38,606 nt of DNA from Collinsella sp. (GCA_019414245.1 DXMK01000019.1:1-38606); one strand, 5' to 3'. Positions 23,215 through 32,528 are shown, counted from the first letter of the stretch. Numbers and translations: made by a program. Notes: generated by a model from the sequence alone, not told the origin.

Positions 23215-25482
23215 TTAGTTCAGGTACCAGATCTCGTCGTTGTACTGGGAGATCGTGCGATCGGACGAGAAGGTGCCGGCGTTGGCGATGTTGATCAGCG
23301 CCTTGCGCATCCAAGCGTCCTGGTCCTCGTAGTCGGTTAGCACGCGCTCCTTGGTCTGGATGTACTCCTCAATGTCGAGCAGGGCCATAAACCAGTCCTT
23401 GCCCTTAATGTCGTCGTGCAGGCGCTGTAGACGCTCGGCGTTGCCGGTCGCCATAAAGGCCGGGTTGGTGATGAAGTCCACCAGCAGTTTAATGCCGGGC
23501 TTGCGGTAGAGCGCACCGGCGTTGTAGGTGCCGTCGGCGTAGAGCTGCTCGACCTGTTTGGACGAGGCACCAAAGGTATAGATGTTCTCGTCGCCCACGA
23601 GCTCGGCAATCTCCACGTTGGCACCGTCGAGCGTGCACAGGGTCAAAGCGCCGTTGAGCATGAACTTCATGTTGGAGGTGCCGCTCGCCTCCTTGGAGGC
23701 CAGGCTGATCTGCTCGGAGATGTCGGCAGCGGGAATCACGCGCTCGGCGGCGGTGACGTTGTAGTTCTCGATCATGACGACCTGCAGGTAGGGAGCCACG
23801 TCGGGGTCGTTGGCGATCCACTGGGAAAGCGTCAGGATGAGGTGGATGATGTCCTGAGCGATGGTATAGGCAGGAGCTGCCTTGCCGCCAAAGATGATGG
23901 TGACGGGGTGCTTAGGTCTGTTGCCGTTCTTGATGTCGAGGTACTTCCAGATGATGTAGAGCGCGAGCATCTGCTGACGCTTGTACTCGTGGATACGCTT
24001 GACCTGAACATCGATGATGGCGTTGGAGGGGATCGTCACGCCCTGTTCGAGCGCCATAAACTCGCGCATGATGGTTTTGGCTTCGGCCTTGGTGGCGGCC
24101 AAGCGCTTAAGAATGCTCTTATCGTCGGCGAAGTCGGCGAGCTTGCTCAAGTCGCCGGTGCTGCGCCAATCGGTACCGATCACATCGTCGAGCAGGCTGG
24201 CAAGCGCGGGGTTGGCTCCCTGGATCCAGCGGCGGAAGGTGATGCCGTTGGTCTTATTGGAGAACTTCTCGGGGTAGATTTCGTAGAACGGATGGAGCTC
24301 GGTGTCCTCCAGAATCTTGGTGTGGAGTGCGGCGACGCCGTTGATGGAGAAGCCAAAGTGGATGTCCATGTGGGCCATGTGGACGGTGTCGTGCTCGTCG
24401 ATGATGGCGACGCGCGGGTCGTCGTGCTCGGCCTTGGCAACCTCGTCGAGCTTGACGATGATGTCGGCGATGGCGGGCGAGACCTTCTGCAGGCTGGCGA
24501 GCGGCCACTTCTCGAGCGCCTCGGCAAGGATCGTGTGGTTGGTGTAGGCGACCATGGAGCGCACGATGGTAACGGCCTCGTCAAACTCGATGTCGTGCTC
24601 GGTGGTGAGCAGGCGGATGAGCTCGGGAATGACCATGGTGGGGTGCGTGTCGTTGATCTGGACCACGGCGTAGTCGGCCAGATCGTGCAGGTTGCTGCCG
24701 CGCTCGACGGCCTCGTCGATCAGGAGCTGGGCGGCGTTGCTCACCATGAAGTACTCCTGGTAGATGCGAAGCAGGCGGCCCTGCTCATCGGAATCATCCG
24801 GATAGAGGAACAAGGTGAGGTTCTTGGCGATCTTCGTCTTGTCGAAGTCGATGGAGCTGCCGGGGACCAGGCCGTCGTCGACACTCGCCAGGTCGAACAG
24901 ACGCAGGCGGTTCTTGGTGGGCTGACCGTAACCGGGCACATCGATGTTGACGAGCTTGGAGGTGACGGCAAAATCGCCAAACTCGACGGTGTAGGAGCGG
25001 TCGTCATCGATCAGGATGTCCTGCTCGCTAAGCCACTCGTCGGGGACGGCCTTTTGCTGGTTGTCGGCAAAGCGCTGACGGAACAGGCCGTAATGGTAAT
25101 TGAGGCCCACACCGTCACCGGTAAGGCCCAGCGTGGCAATGGAATCCAGGAAGCACGCGGCCAGACGGCCCAGGCCGCCGTTGCCCAGCGAGGGCTCGAC
25201 CTCAAACTCCTCAATCTTGTTGAGGTCGTGGCCGGCAGCGGTGAGCTGGTCTTTAACCTCGGCATAGATGCCAAGGTCGATCATGTTGTTGATGAGCAGT
25301 TTGCCAATCAAAAACTCAGCAGAGATGTAGTAGAGCTTTTTCTTGCCATTGTTGAGCGGGCAGGCGGCGGAGCGCTCCTGCACGAGTTTGACGAGCAGCT
25401 TGTAAATGTGGCGATCATCGAGTTGCTCGAGCGAAGTTCCAAAGGACTGCTCGGCGAGTTCTGCGAGGCTAATACGGGGCAT
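23215..25482 (-). CDS. glgP: Glycogen/maltodextrin phosphorylase
   Basis: PLP enzyme that cleaves alpha-1,4-glucans with phosphate to release glucose-1-phosphate. K606 in EASGTSNMKFML is the PLP lysine; NGGLGRLAACFLDS near residue 105 and EYKRQQMLAL are family signatures. The 755-residue length is slightly shorter than E. coli MalP (about 797). The start used is the ATG after AGGAGG; an upstream in-frame start would lack such a site. With malQ 131 bp upstream on the same strand, it completes intracellular maltodextrin breakdown after uptake by the ABC importer. No GTTTAAAC operator is visible directly before it, so it probably depends on transcription from malQ through a partial terminator. 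Strain on glycogen versus maltodextrin preference cannot be judged. Confidence 0.92.
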   Translation of the reverse strand: MPRISLAELAEQSFGTSLEQLDDRHIYKLLVKLVQERSAACPLNNGKKKLYYISAEFLIGKLLINNMIDLGIYAEVKDQLTAAGHDLNKIEEFEVEPSLGNGGLGRLAACFLDSIATLGLTGDGVGLNYHYGLFRQRFADNQQKAVPDEWLSEQDILIDDDRSYTVEFGDFAVTSKLVNIDVPGYGQPTKNRLRLFDLASVDDGLVPGSSIDFDKTKIAKNLTLFLYPDDSDEQGRLLRIYQEYFMVSNAAQLLIDEAVERGSNLHDLADYAVVQINDTHPTMVIPELIRLLTTEHDIEFDEAVTIVRSMVAYTNHTILAEALEKWPLASLQKVSPAIADIIVKLDEVAKAEHDDPRVAIIDEHDTVHMAHMDIHFGFSINGVAALHTKILEDTELHPFYEIYPEKFSNKTNGITFRRWIQGANPALASLLDDVIGTDWRSTGDLSKLADFADDKSILKRLAATKAEAKTIMREFMALEQGVTIPSNAIIDVQVKRIHEYKRQQMLALYIIWKYLDIKNGNRPKHPVTIIFGGKAAPAYTIAQDIIHLILTLSQWIANDPDVAPYLQVVMIENYNVTAAERVIPAADISEQISLASKEASGTSNMKFMLNGALTLCTLDGANVEIAELVGDENIYTFGASSKQVEQLYADGTYNAGALYRKPGIKLLVDFITNPAFMATGNAERLQRLHDDIKGKDWFMALLDIEEYIQTKERVLTDYEDQDAWMRKALINIANAGTFSSDRTISQYNDEIWYLN

Positions 25483-25529
25483 GTTACCTCCTGTGATGGG
25501 TTGATTACATGTCAGCAATACAAAAGAAG

Positions 25530-25563
25530 CCCGCGCGAGGGAATTGGGCTGACCTCGCGCGGG
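25530..25563 (-). terminator. Hairpin between malQ and glgP
   Basis: A perfect 11-bp CCCGCGCGAGG/CCTCGCGCGGG stem with a 12-nt loop. On the minus strand CTTCTTTTG follows, so it can terminate malQ transcripts at least partly. Confidence 0.7.
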
Positions 25564-25613
25564 AGAAGCGGATGCGTCCGATGCGTTGGGGGCGTACTCG
25601 GACGCGATTGCTC

Positions 25614-27119
25614 TTATTGGGGAAGCTCGATTTCAGCTTCCGACGGGATGCGGAAGTAGGTTTCGGTCCAGTCGGTGAGTTTGCGCTCGAGCTCGCGCGT
25701 GATGGCGCCATCAAGCATGCGCCACGTCCAGTTGCCGCCCAAGGTGGCGGGGGTGTTGATACGCGCCTCGTTGCCCAGATTGAGCAGGTCCTGCATGGTG
25801 TAGATACAGGTGTCGCTCACGCTGGCGGCGATGGTGCGGTTGAGCGCGTCAGCCATGGACTCGCCTGCCTGCTGGTGGGTGTACAGGGTCGCCTGCTCGC
25901 GCTGACGCGGGGTGGCCGTCCCCTCATACCAGCCGCGTGCCGTTTCGTTGTCGTGCGTGCCCACATAGGCGACGGTGTTGGCAATGTAGTTGTGGGGCAG
26001 ATAGTACGAGTTGCTGCCTTCAAAGGCGAACTGCAGAATCTTCATGCCAGGGAAGCCCGTGGTGTCGCGCATGTCGATAACGCCGGGGGTAAGAAAGCCC
26101 AGGTCTTCGGCAATGATGGGAAGCGTGCCGAGCTTCTCCTCGAGCACCTTGAAGAGCTTGAGGCCGGGTCCCTGCGTCCACGAACCATATGACGAATCGG
26201 GAGAGGAGAAAGGCACCTCCCAAAATGCCTCGAAACCGCGGAAGTGGTCCAGACGGATGATGTCGTACATGTCGAGGGCGGCTCGGATGCGGCCTTCCCA
26301 CCAGGAGAAGTCGTCTGCTTCCATGGCGTCCCAGTCGTAGATGGGGTTGCCCCAATACTGGCCGGTGGCCGAGAACTGGTCGGGCGGCGTGCCGGCGACG
26401 CTCACGGGATTGCCGGCGGCGTCGATCTTAAAGAGCTCAGGTGTCGCCCACATCTCGACGGAGTCACGCGAGACATAGATGGGCAGGTCGCCGATGATGA
26501 GAATGTCGCGCTCGTTGGCATAGGCCTTGAGGCGGCTCCACTGGCGATCGAAGAAGTACTGCGTCATCTGGTGGTAGAGCGTGCGCTCGGGATGGGCGGC
26601 GCAGATCTTGTTGGATGCCTCGCCGCGGCGGCGGAGCTCCTCGGGCCACTCCCAAAAGGCCTTGAGCCCGCACTCCTCCTTTACGGTCATAAACTCGCAG
26701 TAGGGAATGAGCCAGTCCTCGTTTGCCTGGATAAAGTCGTCGAAATCGGCTGGTTTATTCGCGGCGAAGCGCTCGGCGGCGCGGTCGAGGATTTGGCGGC
26801 GGCCAGCAAAGATAGCACCGTAGTCGACATTGCTGGGATCGGATCCCAGATACACGCCATCGATATCGCGCTGCTCCAGATACCCGGCTTCGATAAGCTC
26901 GGCAAAGTCAATGAAGTTAGGGTTGCCCGCGCGGGCCGAGAACGACTGGTAAGGCGAATCGCCGTAACTAGTCGTCGTAAGGGGCAGAATCTGCCAATAA
27001 TGTTGTTTGCACGAGGCGAGGAAATCGACGAAGTCGTAGGCGTTCCAGCCAAAACCGCCGATTCCGTAAGGTCCGGGCAGGGATGAGACGGGCATAAGGA
27101 CGCCGCTTGCACGCTCCAT
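25614..27119 (-). CDS. malQ: 4-alpha-glucanotransferase (amylomaltase)
   Basis: GH77 enzyme that transfers glucan segments between maltooligosaccharides, releasing glucose and making longer chains for the phosphorylase. The nucleophile is D291 in RLDHFRGFEAFW, and the acid/base Glu lies in IAEDLGFLTPGV. GDLPIYVSRDSVEMWA and GTHDNET are further GH77 blocks. At 501 residues the length is typical. The ATG at 27119 is chosen because GGTGAG lies 7 nt upstream. Its promoter region carries the TTGTTTAAACAT palindrome shared with the PTS, gntR and ABC promoters. Confidence 0.93.
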   Translation of the reverse strand: MERASGVLMPVSSLPGPYGIGGFGWNAYDFVDFLASCKQHYWQILPLTTTSYGDSPYQSFSARAGNPNFIDFAELIEAGYLEQRDIDGVYLGSDPSNVDYGAIFAGRRQILDRAAERFAANKPADFDDFIQANEDWLIPYCEFMTVKEECGLKAFWEWPEELRRRGEASNKICAAHPERTLYHQMTQYFFDRQWSRLKAYANERDILIIGDLPIYVSRDSVEMWATPELFKIDAAGNPVSVAGTPPDQFSATGQYWGNPIYDWDAMEADDFSWWEGRIRAALDMYDIIRLDHFRGFEAFWEVPFSSPDSSYGSWTQGPGLKLFKVLEEKLGTLPIIAEDLGFLTPGVIDMRDTTGFPGMKILQFAFEGSNSYYLPHNYIANTVAYVGTHDNETARGWYEGTATPRQREQATLYTHQQAGESMADALNRTIAASVSDTCIYTMQDLLNLGNEARINTPATLGGNWTWRMLDGAITRELERKLTDWTETYFRIPSEAEIELPQ

Positions 27120-27204
27120 GGATGCGCTCACCAACCTTCTTGTTGTGGGGTCGGCCTGCCGATGGGTGTGCAGTCCGCCTCCGATGTTCTGGTTCGATAT
27201 GCCT

Positions 27205-27234
27205 ATTGTAAAACATGTTGTTTAAACATGTACA
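27205..27234 (-). promoter_or_regulatory. malQ promoter with GTTTAAAC operator
   Basis: On the minus strand TGTACA (27229-27234) and TACAAT (27205-27210) are separated by 18 nt. The palindrome TTGTTTAAACAT (27218-27229) lies between them, an ideal position for a repressor. Confidence 0.6.
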
Positions 27235-27283
27235 GGCAAGATAAAAAAGTTGGTCGATTTTCGGCGAATGGTTACATGCCATG

Positions 27284-27317
27284 AAAAAGCCCCGACCTCA
27301 CATCGTGAGATCGGGGC
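27284..27317 (-). terminator. Intrinsic terminator of galE
   Basis: On the minus strand GCCCCGA-T-CTCAC (27305-27317 region) pairs with GTGAG-G-TCGGGGC (27289-27301) around GAT, followed by five T residues. Confidence 0.85.
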
Positions 27318-27339
27318 AAGAGCGGTATGTAGGTTTTTG

Positions 27340-28401
27340 CTACTCGGCGTCGGCGAAGCCGTTGGGGTTGTGGCTCTGCCAGTTCCAGCTATCGCGGCAC
27401 ATATCCGCGATGTTGTACTGAGCCTTCCAGCCCATCATGCGCTCGGCCTTTGAGGCATCGCACCAGTTGGCGGCGATATCGCCGGCGCGGCGCTCGCGAA
27501 TCACATAGGGCAGCTCCTTGCCGCAGGCCTTGGAGAAGGCGGCGACGACCTCGAGCACCGAGGTACCGGTGCCGGTGCCCAGGTTAAAGATCTCGACGCC
27601 GGTCTTGCCGTTCATCCAGTTGAGGGCGGCAACGTGGCCCGAGGCCAGGTCGCAAACGTGGATATAGTCGCGCACGCCGGTGCCGTCGGGAGTGGGGTAG
27701 TCATTGCCAAAGACCTGAACGGCCTCGAGCTTGCCCACGGCAACCTGCGCGACATAGGGCACCAGGTTGTTGGGGATGCCCTTGGGGTCCTCGCCGATCA
27801 GGCCCGACGGATGGGCGCCGATGGGGTTGAAGTAGCGGAGCAGCACAACGTCCCACTCGGGGTCGGCGGTGTGAACGTCCATAAGGATCTGCTCGATCAT
27901 CCACTTGGTCCAGCCATAGGGGTTGGTTGCGGGCTTCTTGGGGTCTTCCTCGGTGACGGGCGGGTTGTCCGGGTCGCCGTAGACGGTCGAGGAGCTCGAG
28001 AAGATGATGGACTTGCAGCCATGGTTGCGCATGACGTCGATGAGCACCAGGGTGTTTTCGATGTTGTTGTGGTAGTACTCGACGGGCTTGCTCACCGACT
28101 CGCCGACGGCCTTAAAGCCGGCGAAGTGGATGACGCGGTCGATCTGGTGGGTATCGAAGATCTTGTTCATCGCATCGCGGTCGAGCACGTTGGCCTCGTA
28201 GAAGGTGAGGTTCTTGGCAGCCTCTTCGCCCACGATGGTCTTGACGCGGTCGATGGCGACGGCGCTGGAGTTGGAGAGGTCGTCGACGATGACGACCTGG
28301 TAGCCGCCCTCGAGCAGCTGAACGACGGTGTGCGAGCCGATAAAGCCGGCGCCACCGGTTACGAGGACGCAGGTGTCTTTGGGGTCGAGTGCTTTGGACA
28401 T
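27340..28401 (-). CDS. galE: UDP-glucose 4-epimerase
   Basis: NAD-dependent interconversion of UDP-galactose and UDP-glucose. The Rossmann motif GGAGFIG lies at residues 16-22. The catalytic Ser is in FSSSSTVYG, and the Tyr/Lys pair is in NPYGWTKWMIEQ. LRYFNPIGAHPSG and GTGVRDYIHVCDLA are family signatures. At 353 residues it has the usual length. The frame is open further upstream to 28569, but AGGAG lies 7 nt before the ATG at 28401, and a promoter (28439-28466) falls inside the longer frame. It has its own terminator and is not clearly part of the GTTTAAAC regulon. Confidence 0.94.
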   Translation of the reverse strand: MSKALDPKDTCVLVTGGAGFIGSHTVVQLLEGGYQVVIVDDLSNSSAVAIDRVKTIVGEEAAKNLTFYEANVLDRDAMNKIFDTHQIDRVIHFAGFKAVGESVSKPVEYYHNNIENTLVLIDVMRNHGCKSIIFSSSSTVYGDPDNPPVTEEDPKKPATNPYGWTKWMIEQILMDVHTADPEWDVVLLRYFNPIGAHPSGLIGEDPKGIPNNLVPYVAQVAVGKLEAVQVFGNDYPTPDGTGVRDYIHVCDLASGHVAALNWMNGKTGVEIFNLGTGTGTSVLEVVAAFSKACGKELPYVIRERRAGDIAANWCDASKAERMMGWKAQYNIADMCRDSWNWQSHNPNGFADAE

Positions 28402-28438
28402 GTAGTCTCCTATCGAGTCAGGAACACTTCTTGAGGGG

Positions 28439-28466
28439 AGTATAGCGCAGGCAGGGGCACCCAAAA
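28439..28466 (-). promoter_or_regulatory. Candidate galE promoter
   Basis: On the minus strand TTTTGG (28461-28466), a 16-nt spacer and TATACT (28439-28444). Confidence 0.55.
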
Positions 28467-28596
28467 CGTGCAGGGCAGGAAAAGCAGATGAACATGCTAA
28501 CGTACTCATGGAAATGTTTGGCGTGGGCATACCCTCGACCTTGACGTTTGCATATGAGCCGCCGACCACACGGTTTGCTGCCGTTCGTGGAAATCG

Positions 28597-28624
28597 TTGG
28601 GATGCGCCGGATGTACGCTAATAT
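28597..28624 (+). promoter_or_regulatory. Candidate promoter of the secreted peptidase gene
   Basis: TTGGGA (28597-28602), a 16-nt spacer and TAATAT (28619-28624). The rest of the 267-bp galE/peptidase divergent region shows no other clear signal. Confidence 0.4.
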
Positions 28625-28668
28625 GTATGAGTTGAGCGACATATAAATAAACATGTAACGGAGTAGAT

Positions 28669-29877
28669 ATGTCACCAAACAGCGATTCCATCCTTTCCCA
28701 GGAGCTTTCGCGTCGCACTGCCCTCAAGGCCCTGTTCGGCGCAGCTTCTGCAGCCGTTCTTTTTGGTCTGCCCGCTCGCGCCCATGCTGCGGAGGCCACC
28801 AAGGAAACCACCGACAAGCTCAATGCGGCCCAGGCTCAGCTTGACGAGGTCCAGGCCCAGCTCGACAGCATCGCAAATGAATACGCGGCGCTGGCCAACA
28901 AGAACGCCCAGACCCTCAACGATATCGAGGGCGTACAGGGCCAGATTGACAGCACGCAGGCGCAGATTGACGAAAAGAAGGCCGAGCTCAAAAAGAAGCG
29001 CGGCGATCTTTCCGATCGCGTTTCCGCCAGCTATAAGTCGGGCGGCACCAACATCCTGTCGCTGCTGCTCGCCTCGGGCTCGTTTGAGGAGCTCGTCGCC
29101 AATGCGCACTATGTTGAGAAGATCAACAAGAGCGACCGCGACGCCATCGAGGACATTCAGACCATCCAGGAAGAGCTCGATGCGCAAAAGACCGAGCTTG
29201 AGTCGCAGAAGGCCGACTTGGAGAAGCTCAAGGATCAGCAGACTGCCCAGATGCAGGACATGCAGGCCAAGCAGCAAGAAGTCCAGACCGTGCTGAGCGG
29301 TCTTTCCGACGACGTCAAGGAGCTCATGGCTCAGCGTGATTCCGAGATTCTCGCTGCCGCCCAGGCCGAGGAGGCTGCCAGGAAGGCCGCCGCTGCTGCC
29401 GCGGCCGCCGCGAACAAGAACAATTCCTACTCGGGTGGTTCGAGCTCGGGTGGTGGATCGTATGCGCCCGGAACTCCGCAGCAGAATGCCGGCTCGGGCA
29501 AGCAGCAGGCCGTCGTCAACGCGTGCTACTCCACGCCTTCGCCGGGTCAGAACTGGTGCGCGGCGTGGGTTACCAATGTCTTCCGTAACGCCGGCGTTGG
29601 CTACTTTGGCGGCAACGCGTGTGACATGTTCAACGCCTGGTGCTATAGCTCCGACCGCTCGGCGCTGCAGGTGGGCATGATCGTGGCCGATTCCTCGCAT
29701 AGCGGCACGGGTGCTCCGGGCCTTATCTACGGTCATGTGGGTATCTACGTTGGCGGCGGCATCGTTATGAGCAACGAGGGTGCCATTACGTCTAAGTCGC
29801 TTGATTCGTTTATTAGCTTCTATGGTACTGGCTCTGGCGTGCGTTGGGGCTGGCTTGGCGGTATTGCGCTGTCGTAA
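28669..29877 (+). CDS. Secreted coiled-coil CHAP/NlpC-like cell-wall hydrolase
   Basis: The 402-residue exported protein resembles PcsB-type peptidoglycan hydrolases. The N-terminus has a twin-arginine-like SRRTALKAL and hydrophobic stretch ending ARAHA, so signal-peptidase cleavage near residue 41 is likely. Residues about 45-250 are coiled coil (repeated AQLDEVQAQLDS, AQIDEKKAELKKK heptads). An Ala-rich and Gly/Ser linker follows (about 243-275). The C-terminal catalytic domain carries C297 in NWCAAWVTNVF and H356 in YGHVGIYVGGG, matching a cysteine amidase/peptidase. Such proteins cut peptidoglycan during cell separation, with the coiled coil keeping them inactive until recruited; that part is family knowledge. 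GGAG precedes the ATG. Confidence 0.85.
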   Translation: MSPNSDSILSQELSRRTALKALFGAASAAVLFGLPARAHAAEATKETTDKLNAAQAQLDEVQAQLDSIANEYAALANKNAQTLNDIEGVQGQIDSTQAQIDEKKAELKKKRGDLSDRVSASYKSGGTNILSLLLASGSFEELVANAHYVEKINKSDRDAIEDIQTIQEELDAQKTELESQKADLEKLKDQQTAQMQDMQAKQQEVQTVLSGLSDDVKELMAQRDSEILAAAQAEEAARKAAAAAAAAANKNNSYSGGSSSGGGSYAPGTPQQNAGSGKQQAVVNACYSTPSPGQNWCAAWVTNVFRNAGVGYFGGNACDMFNAWCYSSDRSALQVGMIVADSSHSGTGAPGLIYGHVGIYVGGGIVMSNEGAITSKSLDSFISFYGTGSGVRWGWLGGIALS

Positions 29878-29896
29878 CGGCGGTTTGAAGTAAGTT

Positions 29897-30027
29897 GGTC
29901 CGTGGCTGCCCGGAAGGCATTAGGTTGCCTGCTCGGACAGTCCTGCTCGCACGGAGAGCACATTAAGTGCTCTCCGGCTCGTGCGGAACTCGCGATCAAC
30001 CTAATGCCTTCCGGGCGGCCACGGACC
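29897..30027 (+). repeat. Long hairpin element, copy C
   Basis: Arms of 31 bp (29897-29927 and 29997-30027) with one mismatch enclose a 69-nt core (29928-29996), exactly the core length of copies A and B. The inner stem here is GGAGAGCAC/GTGCTCTCC around the same ATTAA loop. The blocks CCTGCTC, CAGTCCTGC and TGCGGAACTCGCGAT are identical. It starts 19 bp after the hydrolase stop codon. Confidence 0.85.
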
Positions 30028-30079
30028 TCTCGGATCCAATGCGTCACACACCGGACTGGGTTATCTGAATAAATATGGT

Positions 30080-30107
30080 GAAGGCCCCTTTCGGGGCCTT
30101 CTTTTTT
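30080..30107 (+). terminator. Intrinsic terminator downstream of the hydrolase gene
   Basis: A perfect 9-bp stem GAAGGCCCC/GGGGCCTTC with loop TTTC and six T residues. Its T-run overlaps the murB stop codon on the other strand. Confidence 0.9.
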
Positions 30108-31068
30108 AGAGGAATTCGCCTACTCGGTGGACTTCGGGTTCTAGGTCTACGTCGAATTGGTCTTTGACGGTTGCTTGGATGTGGCGGATGAGTTCGTCGA
30201 CGTCGGCGGCGGTGGCGTGGTCGGCGTTGACGATGAAGCCGCAGTGCTTCTCGCTCACCTGCGCGCCGCCAACGGCGTGTCCTCGCAGGCCGGCATCCAT
30301 GATGAGTTTGCCGGCAAAGTAACCCTCGGGGCGCTTGAAAGTGGAGCCGGCACTCGGCATGTCGAGCGGCTGCTTGTCCTCGCGGCGCTGGCGGTAGTCG
30401 TCCATGTCGGCCTTAATCATCGCGGCGTTGCCCGGGGCGAGATTGAAAGTGGCCGAAAGTACGATGAAGCCGTCGTCGGCGATGCGGCTCTTGCGATAGC
30501 CCAGGTTGAGTTCGTCGACATCGAACTCGATGATGTTGCCGCTGCCGCGGGTGCCATCGTCGAGCTGGCGAGCGGGTTTGTAGACGCGCACGGACTCCAG
30601 CACATCGGCCATGCAGGCACCGTAGGCACCGGCGTTCATGTAGCAGGCGCCGCCGACCGATCCGGGGATACCCGAGATGGGCTCCATGCCGGTGAGGCCG
30701 GCCTCGGCTGCCGTCGCAGCGACATCGGAAAGCAAGGCGCCGGCTGCCGCCGTGACGTGCGTGCCGTCGACCGTAATGTCGGAGAGGCCCTTGCCCAGCG
30801 CCACGACAACGCCGCGGATGCCCTTGTCGCCGACGAGCAAGTCGGAGCCGTTGCCCACGATGGTGAGGGGCAAATCGCAGCGATAACAGGTATCGAGCGT
30901 GGCGACGAGGCCCTGCTCGGTATCGGGCGTGACAAAGACGTCGGCCGGGCCGCCGATCTTAAACGTGGTGTGCTCGCGCATGGGCTCGCTCATCAGTACG
31001 TTGTCCTCGCCGGCAACGCCAGCAAGCGCGCACAGCAGGTCCTCGTTAAAAAAGTCGTTCTCGTGCAT
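30106..31068 (-). CDS. murB: UDP-N-acetylenolpyruvoylglucosamine reductase
   Basis: FAD/NADPH enzyme that makes UDP-N-acetylmuramate in the second committed step of peptidoglycan synthesis. HTTFKIGGPAD and VGNGSDLLVGD are FAD-domain signatures. GGACYMNAGAYG and the GYRKSR Arg follow. SAGSTFKRP contains the catalytic Ser, and LEPEVHRVGEF ends the protein with the catalytic Glu. At 320 residues it fits the type II short form. The ATG at 31068 is used because AAGGCGGA lies upstream; the TTG at 31113 is less likely. It is divergent from a LacI-type regulator. Confidence 0.93.
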   Translation of the reverse strand: MHENDFFNEDLLCALAGVAGEDNVLMSEPMREHTTFKIGGPADVFVTPDTEQGLVATLDTCYRCDLPLTIVGNGSDLLVGDKGIRGVVVALGKGLSDITVDGTHVTAAAGALLSDVAATAAEAGLTGMEPISGIPGSVGGACYMNAGAYGACMADVLESVRVYKPARQLDDGTRGSGNIIEFDVDELNLGYRKSRIADDGFIVLSATFNLAPGNAAMIKADMDDYRQRREDKQPLDMPSAGSTFKRPEGYFAGKLIMDAGLRGHAVGGAQVSEKHCGFIVNADHATAADVDELIRHIQATVKDQFDVDLEPEVHRVGEFL

Positions 31069-31251
31069 ACGAATATCCGCCTTTTGGTGGTCGTCGTCAT
31101 CAATCGATTGCAATATACCCCACCCGGACGAATTTGGTGCGCTTGCGGCGATAAAACAGCCGTCTACCGGATTGGTAAAGTGTTTATCACCGAGGTAGAG
31201 GGGTAGTCGCTATACTTTCAAGAGATTGCGCGTAAACCCGGAAGGAGCGAG

Positions 31252-32280
31252 ATGGCCAACAAAGTCACCCTCAAGCAGATCGCCCAGGAGGTGGGGCTTT
31301 CCCCCTCGTCGGTCTCGCTTGTGCTCAATAATCGGCCCTGTCGCATCTCAGAAGAAAACCGCAAGCTCATCAAGGAGGTCGCGGCGCGCAACCACTATGT
31401 TCCCAACCAGATTGCGCGTAGCCTGGTCATGCGCGAGTCGCGCACGCTAGGCCTTATCGTCCCTAACATCGAGAGCCGCTTTTTTGCCTCGCTTGCCGGC
31501 AGCTTGGAAAAGCGCTGCCGCGAGGACGGCTATGCGCTCTTTATTACCAGCTCGGGTGGAAGTGCCGACGACGATCTTGAGCTGCTGCGTCAGCTGGTGA
31601 CGCGCGGCGTCGACGGTGTCTTTTTGGTGGTGGGTGACGAGTTCTCCGACGACCGCGCCCTGCGCGAAGAGGTCAGCCATCTACCCATCCCTGCCGTGAT
31701 GGTCGATCGTGCCATTGAAGGACTCGAGTGCGACAAGGTGATGTTCGACCACGAGATGGGTGGCTACATGGCCACGCGGTATCTAATTGAGCAGGATCAT
31801 CGCCGCATCGCCTGTCTGGTTAACGCACGCCGTTCCAATACGGGTCGCAAACGACTTGCCGGCTATGAGCGCGCGCTGCGCGAGGTTGGCCTGCCAATCG
31901 ACGCGCGTTTGGAGTTTGAGAGCGAGTACTACATTCCGAGCGCATACGAGGCGTCGGAGGCGGTACTCGCAACTGACGCCACCGCCGTGTTCGCAAGCTC
32001 GGATAACATTGCCCTCGGTTTGCTTAAGCGCTTGCACGAGATGGGGAAGAGCATCCCGGGCGATATCTCGGTGGTGAGCTATGACAACTCGGCGGCCGAC
32101 GTTCTCTTTGAGCCGGCGCTGACCGCGATTGAGCAGGATCCTGGTGTCCTTGCGGAGCATGCTTTTGGCTGCATGTCCAAGCGTCTTGCCGGTAGGGGCG
32201 GTAGGCGTGCCGAAGAGGTCGTTCTGGAGCCGGCACTTATCGTTAAGGACAGCGTGCTCGAACTTACCGAATGTAGCTAA
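31252..32280 (+). CDS. LacI-family transcriptional regulator
   Basis: The 342-residue regulator has an N-terminal helix-turn-helix (5-25; VTLKQIAQEVGLSPSSVSLVLN), the hinge helix region NQIARSLVMRESRTLGLIVP (54-73) and a periplasmic-binding-like effector domain to the end. GGAAGGAG precedes the ATG. It stands alone, between murB and a hairpin, with no sugar gene immediately beside it, so its target genes cannot be read from context. The maltooligosaccharide and Amadori genes lie within 5 kb on either side, but their promoters do not share an obvious LacI-type CG-centred palindrome. Confidence 0.88.
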   Translation: MANKVTLKQIAQEVGLSPSSVSLVLNNRPCRISEENRKLIKEVAARNHYVPNQIARSLVMRESRTLGLIVPNIESRFFASLAGSLEKRCREDGYALFITSSGGSADDDLELLRQLVTRGVDGVFLVVGDEFSDDRALREEVSHLPIPAVMVDRAIEGLECDKVMFDHEMGGYMATRYLIEQDHRRIACLVNARRSNTGRKRLAGYERALREVGLPIDARLEFESEYYIPSAYEASEAVLATDATAVFASSDNIALGLLKRLHEMGKSIPGDISVVSYDNSAADVLFEPALTAIEQDPGVLAEHAFGCMSKRLAGRGGRRAEEVVLEPALIVKDSVLELTECS

Positions 32281-32334
32281 GCGTACTTGTTTGTTTGCAT
32301 AGATTGCATGCGGAGTGTCCGCTATTTGCCGGCG

Positions 32335-32407
32335 GGGCCGGGGTGCCTGCCTTGTGTTGAGAAGTTCGCGGAGCCCACTTCTCAAAACAAGGCAGGCACC
32401 CCGGCCC
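32335..32407 (+). repeat. 31-bp-arm hairpin after the LacI gene
   Basis: Arms 32335-32365 and 32377-32407 match with a single mismatch and enclose an 11-nt loop TCGCGGAGCCC. It starts 54 bp after the stop codon. Unlike copies A-C it lacks the 69-nt core, so it is a different long hairpin. No T-run follows. Confidence 0.8.
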
Positions 32408-32528
32408 TCGTCCGTTAACTCTTCCGCTGGGCGAGCCATAGACGCCGCGCACCGATAGGGTAAGGCAGTGGCTTGAAATTGGTGCTATATTCAGCTTGAG
32501 TTGTTTAATGCTAGTACGGGAGGCTGAT

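Noticed and set aside
23842..25659. Long plus-strand reading frame opposite the phosphorylase gene
   Set aside because: It mirrors glgP, whose catalytic motifs are intact on the other strand. The Asp/Val/Gly-rich product matches nothing recognisable.
28402..28569. N-terminal extension of galE to 28569
   Set aside because: The added residues have no family similarity, and the gene's ribosome site and promoter lie inside this stretch.
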